A DNA stretch of 64,000 bases, from positions 163,768,118 through 163,832,117 of the forward strand of contig OZ023265.1 in the NCBI GenBank assembly GCA_964006375.1, read 5' to 3'. Numbering within the stretch: the first letter of the stretch is position 1; each line of letters begins with the position of its first letter. Position numbers and translations under genes: made by a program. This DNA comes from Tillus elongatus. Its lineage: Eukaryota > Arthropoda > Insecta > Coleoptera > Cleridae. The notes under the pieces were generated by a model. The model was not told where the DNA came from and made no database searches. It worked only from the letters and a program-made list of their open reading frames with translations. Positions 14,161 to 25,693 of this stretch are shown in pieces.

Positions 14161-15116
14161 ATGGATCGCTTCACAGGAGAACAACGTGCGTCCTGCATAA
14201 AACATTCTTACAAAAACAATTATTCATACATCGCTGTACGCTGCCTATTTCGTTCCCATTACCAATTACACAATATTATCAGTGCCCAAGTGTTAATTTA
14301 ACTAAATCATGAATTAAAAACTTAGAGGACGTAGCACAAGTAAACATATCTGTAAGAGACAATCCGAATATGTCGACACACAAGCGTTCAGATTCTTTAG
14401 CTGTACCCCGAACGTTCTCGCGCCGAATAACGAAATTGGACTTGAAACTACATCCGTATAAAATATAGTTAGTGCAAAAGTTGAAACCAAATGATTTAAT
14501 TTTGAGAAAATCATTAGTCGATACAATGGATGAGCAATTCACCAACTTCAATAACATCTTCATAGATGAAGCCCATTTTCACTTAAATGGACATGTAAAT
14601 AAACAAAATTGCAGCATTTGGAGCAGGGACACTCGAAGTTGAAACACCAAAGACTATTGCATTCTCCAAAGATGACAGTTTGGGCGACAATCTCTTCAAA
14701 GGGCATTATCGGTTGGTACTTCTTTGAAAATGCACACGGTAATTCTGTGACAGTTAATTTTGCAGAATATGTGAAAATGCGGAGAGTTTTTTACCATTCT
14801 TGCAGCAGTTCCTTTACAACAATAGGACTTGGATGCAGCAAGATGACGCGACCAGCCATACATCCAACGAGAGCATACCTGTGGTTAACAAAATATTCCC
14901 TAACAAGCTGATCTCACGCAAAGGATATATTCCATGGCCTCCCTGCAGCCTGGATCTAACCCCAGTTGATTTTTTTTTATGGGGTTATCTTAAAAGTCTA
15001 GTCTATGTAAATAAACCAGCGATGATACTCCAATTAAAGGAGAACATCCGTCAAGAAATGGTCAACATACCCCGAGCTTTAGAAAATCTAAGGGCCAGAT
15101 TTGAGGAATACTAGCG
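14161..15116 (+). pseudogene. Decayed IS630/Tc1-mariner-type transposase
   Basis: It begins MDRFTGEQRASCIKHSY, an N-terminal helix-turn-helix start common to this group. Further on are IFIDEAHFHLNGHVNKQNC (first catalytic acidic region), PKMTVWATISSKGIIGWYFF, WMQQDDATSHT (second D) and WPPCSLDLTPVDFFLWGYLK (third D in PVDFF). The spacing from the first D of QDDA to the D of VDF is 41, as in the other DD41D elements here. Several frame changes and stops show an old copy. Its right inverted end may lie near 15345 (CCCACTTTGTATA). No matching left end was found. Confidence 0.75.
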
Positions 15117-15185
15117 GCCAGATTTGAGGAATGCTAGCGGCCAGATTTGAGGAATGCTAGCGGCCAGATTTGAGGAATGCTAGCG
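15094..15185 (+). repeat. 23-bp minisatellite (4 units) over the transposase stop codon
   Basis: Four tandem copies of a 23-bp unit beginning GCCAGATTTGAGGAAT. Only the first differs (one base, AATACT for AATGCT). The unit includes the last codons and the TAG stop of the transposase at 14161-15116, so the stop region itself was amplified. Confidence 0.95.
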
Positions 15186-15431
15186 GCGAGATGGCGGCCC
15201 TTTTTGGACCATATTATTTTTAAGAAATGATTTTCCAGTATATTTTTGTCATTATAAATAAACATTTATTTGAATCCAATCCGTCTTTTTTTTCATAGTT
15301 ATTTCAAAAGTGCAAAAACTTAATGCCCACTTTGTATATGTATTATGTATGTACACACATACCTTATTTATGTTAGAAATATTGAAATAAGCAGAATTAC
15401 ATTACAGTTTCGAATACATATGTAATTTATA

Positions 15432-15853
15432 CAGGGTTCCCACTAAAAACAGCATATCAATTTCCCTGACTTTTCTCTGACATGCCAAAATCTATTTCCC
15501 TAACTTTGCTCTTCACAATCTACCACAAAAATGTGTAACACACTACTACAGAATACAGTAGCTCTTCGGCACATGGCGGAAAACACACTTCCCCAAAATT
15601 ACATTTATAAAACATACACAACTTTCCTTACAAATAAACAAACACGCTACTTTATACAAATATGCACCTACCATTGTGTCCTAATTATTTATCATAAAAC
15701 GAAAACACAATTTTTCCCTGACACAGACAAAAATTCCCTGACTCTTAGTTAATTTTCACAATTTTTCCCTGATTTCCCTGACAAAATTTTCCCTTCTGCA
15801 AATTCCTTGACTTTTCCCGGTTTTCCCTGTTTTCCAGACGAGTGGGAACCCTG
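15432..15853. mobile_element. MITE with CAGGGTTCCCACT termini (422 bp)
   Basis: The left end CAGGGTTCCCACT and the right end AGTGGGAACCCTG are perfect inverted repeats. The interior is a run of TTCCCTGACTTTTC-like motifs. Ends of this form occur in non-autonomous hAT elements. Flanks share only TTATA, so an 8-bp duplication is not intact. Confidence 0.75.
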
Positions 15854-15888
15854 TTATATGTTTATAAGTTACTGGTCCTTATTTCAAG

Positions 15889-16576
15889 TAGGGATGTTGC
15901 GAATATCCGCATCCGCAATTGCGGAGCTTCCGTATCGATTTGGACATCTGCATCTGTATCCGCCTCCGCCAGAATCAATGTGGATGTTCATGCGGATGCA
16001 AATGTAGCAAAGATAGCCACAAGAAAGAAATTAAACAGGCCCGGCGACTGGCGCCGATCTTGCTACGATGTTAGATTCGTCAAGTGAAGATGAGAGCCAA
16101 GAAACGCCAGAAAATGGTAGCGCTGAAGCTGTACGCAAAAAAACAATTGCTTTTTTACCGCAATAAAAAAGAGGGCCAATGTAGATGAAAATCCTCCTAA
16201 ATGGTGGAGCGTTCATAGAGAAGAAGTGGAACTATTATCGTCAATAGCACGCAGATTTTTATCGACACACCACCAGCCAATGTTCCTAGGGAACAATTGT
16301 TCAGTAGCGCAGGTTCAATTTACGAACCTCTGCTTAACAAACTTGACCCCGAAAAAACAGCAATATTGCTTTTTATTAAATATAATGCTCCAATTTTTAA
16401 CTTTTCATACTAAACATTTAATAAAAATATTAAAAATTACTCTTAATATTTTATTTCTGCATCCGTAGTTTCTTTTTTTATAAAAGATCTTCAGATCCGC
16501 ATCCGCAGATGTGAGCCTCCAAAAATCCGCATCCGTATCCGCGGATGTGAAAAAATCTGCATCCGCAACATCCCTG
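15889..16576 (+). mobile_element. hAT element remnant with dimerization domain (688 bp)
   Basis: Termini TAGGGATGTTGCGAATA and (inverted) CAGGGATGTTGCGGATG are flanked by a perfect 8-bp duplication ATTTCAAG at 15881-15888 and 16577-16584. The interior holds the end of a hAT transposase: PKWWSVHREEVELLSSIARR, then after a frame slip NVPREQLFSSAGSIYEPLLN and LDPEKTAILLFIKYNAPIF. This is the conserved hATC dimerization segment (WW, LS.lARrfLs.p, vPrEqlFSsAG). The catalytic part has been deleted. Subterminal regions are packed with GCATCCGC repeats. Confidence 0.9.
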
Positions 16577-16635
16577 ATTTCAAGTCTGAAATGATATTTT
16601 ATTAGATAGACAGCGGGCTAAGATTCAACTAGATG

Positions 16636-19250
16636 ATACCGTATAAGGGGGATATATCGAACACCGCAGGTATACCGAACAAAATCAACATTCATCAAAC
16701 TCTGCAAATTATCTTCATCGGTAGGCAACTTACAATACCCAAACCTGTGAGATGTGCTGCATAATATGCCAATGCTGTTGTTCACTCCTTCTACACGATT
16801 AGAAAACAGTTTTTACGGTGCTGTTGATCCAATCGTAGGCAAGAGATTTACATCGATTATTTTAATGCTATCAAAACCTCTTCATATCTTAGTAAGTATT
16901 AGTAATATCAGTTTAGTCCAATGAAGTAAATACTTTATAACGACCATAACACTTCTGCATAACAAAATTAAAAAAAAAAAACATCACCATGATTTAGGTT
17001 AGGTTCAAAAACTTTAAAAGTGCTTTTGTAGGGTAATACCGAACGATGCTGCGAGTACATGTCCACCGACTAGGAACGGCATATAGGCGAAACTATGACC
17101 ACCAATGGAAGATGCTTTAGAAGCAGTTGTTCCTGGCAGACTCTCATTTAGTTAAGCTGCTGCACGGTTTGGTATCCCAGAAACCACTTTATATGAAAAA
17201 TATAAAGGGATGCACTCCGATAAATTAGGAAGACCACAGTCTATTCCAACAAATGAAGAGAAATTAATTGTTAGTGCACTTTTAGCTGACTTTCGTATAC
17301 CGTTTAATGAAAATAATTTACGTGATTTTGTGCAACAGTATTGAAACAGAAAGGGCGTTCGCATACAGTATTTTCGTGATAATTGGCAGGGCAAAGACTG
17401 GTGTGAAAATTTTTTGAAGCGAAACCCTGAAATATTGAAACGAAACAACCAAAACATTAAATGTTGTTGTGCTGAACTGCGACCGAAAACATTAAGGGAC
17501 CATTTTGAACATCTAAAGTCTACTCTGGAAGGAATTCTACACTGTGTATTGTCAACTATGACGAAACTAATGTATCCGATGACCCAGGATGCGAAAAAGT
17601 TTTTGTTAGAAGAAAAACGAAGCATGCGAGCAAAGTCATGGATTTTTCCAAAACATCAACTTCGATTATGTTTACTGCATCAGCCGACGGAACACTTCTC
17701 TCACCTTATATTGTATATAAATCTAAATATCTATATCCAGATTGGATTGAGGGGGGACCTGACGGTGCTAGGTATAACCGGTCAACCTCAGGTTGGTTTG
17801 ACTCGGATATTTTTGAAGATTGGTTCTTCCAAATATTGTTGCCCTATTTTAGAAGATTTGAAGGAAAAAAGGCTATCATAGGAGACAATTTAGGCAGTCG
17901 CATTTCCTTCAGGGTGATAAAAGCTTGTGAAGATAATAATATTGCGTTTGTATTGCTTCCCAAAAATAGCACTCACCTATGCCAACCATTGGACATTGCT
18001 GTATTCCATCCAATGAAGGTGGCTTGGAGGAAAATTTTAAGTGACTGGAAATATTATTGAAAAAATGCTTCTGACTTGTTAGGAAAAACTGAAAGAAAAT
18101 ATTTTGTCTGGGTTCAGCGCAACTGGCATTTCACTGTTAGACGCTGATATAGTGCTAAAAAAAATTCAGCCTAGAAATCATCCACTGAATGCTGAATTTT
18201 CTCACATTAGAAATAGTTTTTCCGAAATAATGACGGACCTTACTAAAGTAAACGATAAAATTGTGCAAAAAAGGATAGATGTGCCAGCTGGAAAATCAGT
18301 CTCATCTTTAGATCTGCAGCAAGACAACCAACCAACATCAATGGCAGAAAATCACGAATTACCTGAAAAAATGAGGAAGCTGAATGAAAATGTAGAAGAT
18401 GAAGAAAATATCAACACTCGATCAGAAGATTCGTTTGACAAAGATAATGTCGAATCTTCGTTGGAAACTGAAAATGAACCTGCAAAATTAAAACTAACAA
18501 GCATATATGATATCAGCGAAGGCAATTTTGTAGTTACCACTTTTATTTATGATAAGGATACCAGAAAAGAGGTAGAGGAAAGACTTATAGCCAAAATTTT
18601 ACGCATGAAAGAAATGAAAATAGAAATCAGCTGTATGAGACAATACAAGGGTAAAAAAAAAAACGTTTTTGTATTTCGACTGGAGAAGATGTACAAGATG
18701 TTACATTTTCCCAAATAACCCACAAGCTTTGCACTCTGGCAATAAGTCGCGGACTTTACAGTTTTCCTGTTGATGTTTTATGAGGCTAAAAAAACAATTA
18801 TCTTTGTTTACTTAAATAAAAAGATTGTTTTCTTATTATTTGTTTATTATATTGTTTATAATGTTCCTGAATTAATAAGACTTCTAGCAATGAATCACTG
18901 TTCAGTTAAATGCCTCTTTTTTTGTGTGTCCATTTGTTGGATTTTTGAAGAAAAGTGTTCGATAAAGCTTGCTATGTATGCCAATATCCAGAAGTTACTT
19001 AAAAGCTGTAGCTTCCTGAGAAAAATATTCAGTGTTCGATATATCCCCAAACTGCTGGTTATACCGAACAACGATTAAATATATAAAAAAATAATTTATA
19101 ACTTTTTAAAATATTTGTACACGAACTAAAATTTCCTCAGTACTATGTGCTTTCGCTGTCGAGTTCTAAACTTTAAAATACCTTATCATGACAGGAACTA
19201 TACGTGGAAATAAAAAAAAAGCGTTCGATATTTCCCAGTTATACGATACC
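16636..19250 (+). mobile_element. Tigger/pogo-type element (Tigger-2) with broken transposase
   Basis: Left end CCGTATAAGGGGGATATATC and the inverse of the right end (TCGTATAACTGGGAAATATC) are imperfect inverted repeats with TA at each border. Inside, on the + strand, come FGIPETTLYEKYKG (HTH), KDWCENFLKRNPEI (CENP-B-type DNA-binding block), NYDETNVSDDPG (first D), ADGTLLSPYIVYKSKYLY, KKAIIGDNLGSRISF (second D) and HLCQPLDIAVFHPMKVAW (third D). A 204-codon open C-terminal part follows, with an acidic region, to a stop at 18716-18718. Stops near 17342 and 18058 and a frame change near 17580 disable it. Preserved inverted ends make this one of the more complete elements. Confidence 0.85.
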
Positions 19251-19254
19251 TCGT

Positions 19255-19689
19255 GTTGCAGAGATGCATACTAGCTATAAATTCGAACGGTCTTTGAATG
19301 CACATGACTGAGAGAGCAAGTGGGAATAAGTGGTCGAATTTTCAACCAGTATAGTTTTTGTGTGTGCTCTCATATTTTTGTTTATTTCGAGAAACACTTG
19401 AAGAACATCAACAATAATTGGCAGATGAATGCTTTGATAATCACAGATTATGTTGTCACAATTATAATTGTGATATCTATTCGCGGTAAGATAATATTGA
19501 CTGTAACGTTCGACATAACCTCACAAGTGGAATTTCGTGGCAGTTTTCTGGTTTTCAGCATTTCACTCACTGATAAGCATACTGGGCCGTTCACTTGTAT
19601 AAAACACGTATATATTCTACAAGGAGAACCAATAAGTGATTTTATTGCAGGCTCGTGAAAAATGGTACTAATAAAACAATTGTAAATCT
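19255..19689. other. Spacer between Tigger-2 and piggyBac-3
   Basis: AT-rich. An open frame at 19320-19658 has no recognisable features. It may include the left end of piggyBac-3. Confidence 0.4.
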
Positions 19690-22357
19690 AGACAAATTCG
19701 GAAAATGATTATCTGCAGAACAATTTCAGTGGTTAAACAGTATTACTGATGAGCAAGCAATCAATTCTGAGGACGGTGGAGATTCTGATGCTGATGATTT
19801 CCCAGAATTTACCCCTTTGCCAGCCAGCACATCTCGCCGACAAACAGAAAGGAGTTCCAATGAAATGGGTGGTGATTTTGATAGCGATGATTCTGTAGCC
19901 GATCCTGACTTCCATCCAAAACAAAAACCACGTCAACCCCCTGCATTTGACTCATTCTCGGATGATGATGAACGACTTGTGAACCTGGTTCATAGATCAA
20001 CCACGGTGTTTGAAGTTAGGAATTCTCAAGAGCAAGACAATGAGCTTCAGTGGACAAAATCACCTTATCTACCACGTTTTTGAGTTCCAGAAATTTCCCG
20101 ATCCCAAAATCTGGACAAGTGATTCACCCATTGATATTTTTTACAAAATTGACTTGATGACTTCCTAGAAAAAATCGTAACAGACTAATGATTACTCAAT
20201 CCAAAACAATAACACTATTGATTTGACTGTAGAAGAGTTAAATGCTTTCATTGGAATTTTCATAATTCTAGGATTCCAGCTATTACGCATCTAAAAAGGT
20301 TTCTAAAGACTCTTCAATTTTTACACATCAATGATAAGAAAATATGCTCAAAAAAGCAGAAGCTGGTGTCAACAAATTACATAGTGAGAACAATGATTAC
20401 ATATTTGTCAGATAAATTTTTGGATGTTTATACACCAGCCCAAAATTGAGCTATTGATGAAAGCATGGTTGCTTTCAAAGGCAGGGCGCACTTGCAGCAA
20501 TATATGCCACTAAAACCAATTAAAAGAGGAATTAAGATCTGGGCACTTGGTTGTTCTGAGACAGGTTTCTTATTGAAATTTTCTGTTTATGAGGCAAAAA
20601 AAGAATCTCATGAAGGATTGTTAGAAGAAAAAACTGTTCTAGAACTGACTAAACCTTTTGAAAGCAAGTATTATTGTATTTATTTCGCCAATTTTTTCCC
20701 AAGCTTTACTCTTTTATTGAAGCTCCTTGATCGAAAACTGTTTGGCTGCGGCACAATGAGGCCAAACTGCAAGAATTTTCCAAAAGACCTACTGTTTTCA
20801 GACAAAGACCTTGAACAAGGAGAATTTGATAGTGTTGGTACTAGTAACATAACAGCAAATGGAAGGCCCGTGGGAAAAAATGCGTACTGGTTGCTTCTAC
20901 AATTAATTCAATGATGGAAACACCAACAGTTGAACGAATGACAAAAGATGTTAGGGTTATTGTTGGCTGTCCAAAAAGCATCGATGATTATAACAGAAAT
21001 ATGGGTGGAGTTGGTCTATTTGGTCGACTACATTCATGTTACAGCATTGCTTGGAAGTCATGGAGATGGTGGATGGTTATTAAATGATTGATGCTTGTAC
21101 AGTCAATTCATATGTGTTATACAAAGCAGGTGCCTTAACAAGCCAAGAAAAGTATACACCAAAAAAAAAAAAAAAACTTGTGTTTAGGAGCATTCTTGCA
21201 AATAAACTAATCGAGACATTTTCGGGAAAGAAAATCCAAGGTTCATAGCTGGTCGTTGGCAAAAACAAAATGAAAAAATTAGATGGTAGGTCAGTGAATG
21301 TTGAAAATACAAAATACACTTCAGATGACGAATGTTGGTGATCACCTTCCTATATCAACATCTTCAAGAAGATGTACTAGGTGCAGTACAGAAAAAAAGC
21401 CAAAACGCTCGAGCACTGCTTGTATGATGTGTCAAGTCATGTTAAAATCCAAGGTTCATAGCTGGTTGTTGGCAAAAACAAAATGAAAAAATTAGATGGT
21501 AGGTCAGTGAATGTTGAAAATACAAAATACACTTCAGATGACAAATGTTGGTGATCACCTTCCTATATCAACATCTTCAAGAGGATGTGATAGGTGCAGT
21601 ACAGAAAAAAAGCCAAAACGCTCGAGCATTGCTTGTATGATGTGTCAAGTCATGTTGAAAATCCAAGATTCATAGCTGGTTGTTGGCAAAAACAAATAAA
21701 AAATAAGATGGTAGGTCACTGAATGTTGAAAATACAAAAATACACTTTGGATGACGAATGTTGGTAATCACCTTCCTATATAAACATCTTCAAGAAGTGT
21801 GCTAGGTGCAGTACAGAAAAAAAACCAAAACGCTCGAGCATTGCTTGTATGATGTGTCAAGTCATGTTGAAAATCCAAGGTTCATAGCTGGTTGTTGGCA
21901 AAAACAAAATGAAAAAATTAGATGGTAGGTCAGTGAATGTTGAAAATACAAAAACACACTTCGGATGACGAATGTTGGTGATCACCTTCATATATCAACA
22001 TCTTCCAAGAAGATGTGCTAGGTGCAGTACAGAAAAAAAGCCTAATCGCTCGAGCATTGCTTGTATGAAGTGACAAATCATGTTTTGCACCTTTCCACAA
22101 CAAATAAACTTAGTGATTGATGTCTGTATCAATTTTTGACATTTCTAGTTCAAAAACCAGTCGTTATATCGACCAGTGTTTTTTGAGTTACGGTTGTTAG
22201 GCCAGTGGGATACTGGTCGGTATGTCAACCACCTAAAAATAAACTATGTTTTTTTCAATGTTTAATTGTTCCTCTTGTCATCGTAACATATTTAATCACA
22301 AGTGCAAGGAAGATGGAGAATGTTACAATTATTGTAATCTGCTCTATAAAGGGTTAA
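19690..22357 (+). pseudogene. piggyBac-3 transposase and element remains
   Basis: An acidic N-terminus (DSDADDFPEFTPLPAS, then DPDFHPKQK) is followed by a broken middle region, then AIDESMVAFKGRAHLQQYMP and KPIKRGIKIWALGCSETGF, the piggyBac DESM..FKGR..lkQYmP.KPikRGiK block with its catalytic D, and later YFANFFPSFTLLLKLL. The C-terminal finger GDHLPISTSSRRCTRCSTEK with CMMCQVM is present four times in a tandem array at 21231-22083. A right terminus AAAGGG plus TTAA is plausible at 22354-22357. Multiple stops make the copy inactive. The left terminus was not identified. Confidence 0.8.
21231..22083 (+). repeat. Tandem array, 4 x about 213 bp, of the piggyBac-3 C-terminal segment
   Basis: Units start at 21231, 21444, 21658 and 21870 with (A)AAATCCAAG(G/A)TTCATAGC. 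Their lengths are about 213, 214, 212 and 213 bp. Each unit covers the region before and including the cysteine-rich finger (RRCxRCSTEKKP, CMMCQV). The units differ by a few substitutions and single-base indels. The basic length of 213 is 71 codons, so the initial duplication kept frame. Confidence 0.95.
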
Positions 22358-22370
22358 ATACAGATGAAGA

Positions 22371-22497
22371 GATGTCTTCTGGCTTCACAAGTGTTTGTTT
22401 TCTTCTCTGTAACAGCCTTCACCATTAAGGAATTGTCAGAGGATGCTGTAAATAATTACAGTGAAGAAAACTAACACGTGTGAAGCCAGACAACATA
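22371..22497. mobile_element. Small foldback element (about 125 bp)
   Basis: The left arm TTCTGGCTTCACAAGTGTTT and the right arm (inverse) GTCTGGCTTCACACGTGTTA pair over about 38 bp, both continuing into GTTTTCTTC(T/A)CTGTAA. No coding capacity. No relation to the larger foldback family was seen. Confidence 0.65.
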
Positions 22498-22571
22498 TAT
22501 ACATCGGTATTTAGTATGGACATGTTACCAAGGGGGCAACAGTTATTGACATGTAATTCCTTATTTTGTAG

Positions 22572-22763
22572 AAAATAAACATGCGGTATAAAAACTGTTG
22601 GGTTTGAGTGAACATTGGAACCTGTGATGGGCACTCATAAGTATAATTTGGAGAACCGAATTCATCACAGTACAGTTTTTAGACCTGACGAACAAATTCA
22701 GTGAAACGATCGTGAGGTTTAAAAACTGCCTTGTGATTTGGGTTCTCCAAATTGTACTTACTG
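22572..22763. mobile_element. Foldback element, copy 2
   Basis: The arms carry TTTGGAGAACC, AGACCTGACGA and, inverted, GATCGTGAGGTTT and GGGTTCTCCAAATTG. The outer segment ATTGGAACCTGTGATGGGCA to its left matches, in opposite orientation, the segment right of copy 1 near 12196-12215 (CATCACAGGTTCCAAT). The two copies therefore belong to one family and sit in opposite orientation. Confidence 0.75.
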
Positions 22764-23323
22764 TTGGGTTTATTTTTATGCACCACATTTTTTACCCGAA
22801 AGTGCGATGTAAGGTCATTGACAACTGCAGATAATGAAATAGCAAAGTTACATAGGAAATCTAGCTGGCTTTGATATTTCATGGCCTATCTTGAGAATTG
22901 TGGCTTGTTACGGCAAGCTCCCTTTTGAGTGGACACCTGTATTAAACGGCCATATTTATGGCGACCGAAGTATCCACTCAAGAGATACAGTGAGAGAGTG
23001 TGTGTGTAAGAGAGAAGGAGAGAGTACACTGTAACGTTTTAGTCAAACACCACTTTATTAGGTCTCTCTGCCTAGATTTCTATAGCTTTAAAACCTATCA
23101 ACAAGGTCATAACTAATTAACTTGATAGTGCCAGACTATTTAGATCCCCCTGTAATACCCTATCTTTTAACAATAATAGAAAAGTGAGAATAACCTATTT
23201 GGGTGGCCTGTCCCACTTCCGATAATTATTTTACAATAACTGGAAAGCAAGATAACTTGTAAATAAATAAAAATTACTGTAGAATTCAATAACTGTTTTC
23301 ACAATAAATATATCACTTGAATT
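22764..23323 (-). other. RNGTT 3' UTR and downstream flank
   Basis: Minus-strand sequence after the RNGTT stop. A possible AATAAA polyadenylation signal on the minus strand lies at 23054-23059, about 265 nt after the stop. A (GT)/(GA)-rich purine tract lies near 22990-23025. No other gene is seen. Confidence 0.45.
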
Positions 23324-23445
23324 TTATCTTCTTATCGTTTTTGCTGGTGGAGGCATTAGTTCTTTGTCATCAATATATCTGTGAGTTTCTATGAACTTAA
23401 GTAGTACCTCCTTTGTTATGGGATGGGCGATACTTCCACAGACAG
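23324..23445 (-). CDS. RNGTT: mRNA capping enzyme, terminal coding exon
   Basis: On the minus strand the acceptor (gtttgttgcag) ends at 23446. The exon completes an alanine codon begun in exon 27849-28039, then reads VCGSIAHPITKEVLLKFIE and ends DKELMPPPAKTIRR with TAA at 23324-23326. The VCxSIxxPxTKExLxxFI helix followed by a basic or proline tail containing ELMPPP is the C-terminus of animal capping enzymes. The phase (1 nt plus 2 nt) matches exactly, and a stop directly ends the exon, which fixes the 3' end of the gene. Confidence 0.93.
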
Positions 23446-23499
23446 CTGCAACAAACATTATTTATTAGGTCAGCAATAAAAAGACCACCAATACGTTAT

Positions 23500-24190
23500 T
23501 CACATTAAAAATCAATGTATGCAATAACATCAAAATCTTGCATATCTCAAAGATATATAATATACAGTGTGATAATAAAGTTTGGAACATTATTCATTAA
23601 TGCATTATTTAATTTAAAAAAAAAAAAAAACGGTGAAAGGCTCTTTATTCTTCAAAAGCGCCTCATGAGAATTATGTTTAATTTAGTCAAAAGAAAGCTG
23701 TAGGGGAACATTTGAAAATAGAAGAAATTTGACTTTTGCCTGCATTTATATACTGAAGTGTGTTTGTTTCATGAAGCAAAATGTACATCTCTTTGTCAAA
23801 AATTATTTCTCATACGTATCCAACAAGAAAGGGAGAGAGCATCCCTCAGCATTGCACGTCTCATTATGAACGTTCACTTAGATATAATTGTGTAACCTTG
23901 TATAACTCTGTGCCAGCATCCATAAGGGATATTGATGACTTTAAACATTTCAAATTAGTAGTGAACAGTTACTTTGCGATCAAGCTTTCTACTCTATCTT
24001 AGAGTATTTGAATAGAGATGTGCATGGACACTGATCTTGCCTGTTATGTCTTTCAGGTGTTTTTCTGTTATATGTAGTATTATAGGTTGTGTGGACGTTT
24101 TATGGCGATTGTATATTGTGTTTTATTACTGCGCCGAGCATTTTTTATTTGTTTGTTTGTTGTTGCTGTAAACTGATTTTTATTGACATG

Positions 24191-24192
<2 letters not shown>
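23500..24192 (+). mobile_element. LINE 3' fragment (C-terminal tail of RT ORF)
   Basis: Frames read LFILQKRLMRIMFN, FDFCLHLYTEVC-like text with slips, SHTYPTRKGESIPQHC and SLRYNCVTLYNSVPASIRDI plus FKHFKLVVNSYF. These match the C-terminal region of Jockey/CR1-type LINE reverse transcriptases (LQKRaiRil, HtYxTRxx, yNxLPxxIr). The stop is at 24000-24002, and about 190 bp of 3' region runs into the (TA)n array at 24193. It is in the last RNGTT intron, antisense to the gene. Confidence 0.7.

Positions 24193-24287
<95 letters not shown>
24193..24287. repeat. (TA)47 microsatellite
   Basis: 95 bp of TA between a LINE 3' end and the left end of the DD41D-type element at 24290. The TA target used by that element is the last dinucleotide of this tract. 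Confidence 0.97.
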
Positions 24288-24289
<2 letters not shown>

Positions 24290-25620
24290 CAGGTGCACAT
24301 TCAGCACAAAAAATAAGACTATTTTTTTATATAAACATTGGTTCGCAAATGCTTAGTTTTTTAAATACAGCGTGTTAAAGTTATTTGTTTTTGTCAGTTT
24401 TCACGAATAAGTCTGAGTCAAATTAAAATTTTGGCGTGAAAGTTGGCATGCAGGGGTTTTTGAGGGCAAGAAATTTAAATATGTTATTGTTAATAACACT
24501 GCTGTTAGAGGGCGCCACCTGTAAGACTATGCTTGCATTCAATTGGCTATAATTTTTTGACACCATTTTCCAGATATTTCAATTTTTGTATGTCGATGTC
24601 GCTCAAAAATTAATTTTTCTCAAGTAATTAATTGTATTGTCTGCAAATTTTAACATCAAATAAAAAAGTTTATAACATTTTATGATACCTGACTACAATA
24701 ATTGTTCAAAATGGCCACTCTCCACTTCAATACACTTTCGTATTCTGCGGAGCATACAACGTCGTACTCTGTGAAATATTTCTGGTGTATTTCTAATTTG
24801 TTCGCATCCAAGTACAATTCTTTGCTGCAGATCATCAACATTTTCAACATTTGCTTCATAAACAATACTTTTGAGATGCCTCCCCCCCCTCCCCCCATAA
24901 ATAAAAGTCCATAGGATTTAAATCAGGGGATCGAGCCGGCCATGGCTGAGGTCCACCGCGTCCGATCCATCTGCGTCCAAAAGTATTGCTTAGGTAATTT
25001 CTGACATTTAGGGCGAAATGTGGGGGGGGGGGGCTCCGTCATGCATAAACCACAGGGTGTCTTATGTCAAGAGGTACATTTTCTAATAACCCATTTAGGT
25101 GGTTTTGCAAAAATTCAAGATAAGTTGTAGCATTAAGTCTGTGAGGTAAAAAAAAGGTCCTATCAAATTGCACCCTACAATTCCAGCACATACATTTAAG
25201 GAAAATTCCTGTTGATGATGCTTTTCAAAAACTGCATGGGGATTTTCGTCAGCCCAAATATGGCTGTTACGAAAATTGACGATCCCGTCGCGCCTAAATC
25301 CAGACTCGTCAGTAAACAATACACAATTTAACAAGTTCTCTACAATATTATGTTGAAGAAATCATTGGCAAAATTGTAGGCGAGGTATAAAATCTCTTTC
25401 AGGCGATAGTGCCTGCACACGTTGGATGTGATATGGATGCAATTGTTGCTCGTGAAGAACTCGCCATATCGTTGCATTTGATGCTACCAGATGATTGGCC
25501 ATTTCCCTAGTACTTATTTTTGCATTTTGTTCAATTGCATCCAGAACAGCCTCTTCAAAATCAAGATTTCGTGCACTTCGTGGTCTGCCTCGATCAGCAG
25601 TAACTTTATTACGGGTACCT

Positions 25621-25693
<73 letters not shown>

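Noticed and set aside
21231..22083. Regular repeats resembling a CRISPR-like array
   Set aside because: The units are contiguous 213-bp copies with no spacers, and they encode a piggyBac C-terminal segment in an arthropod genome.
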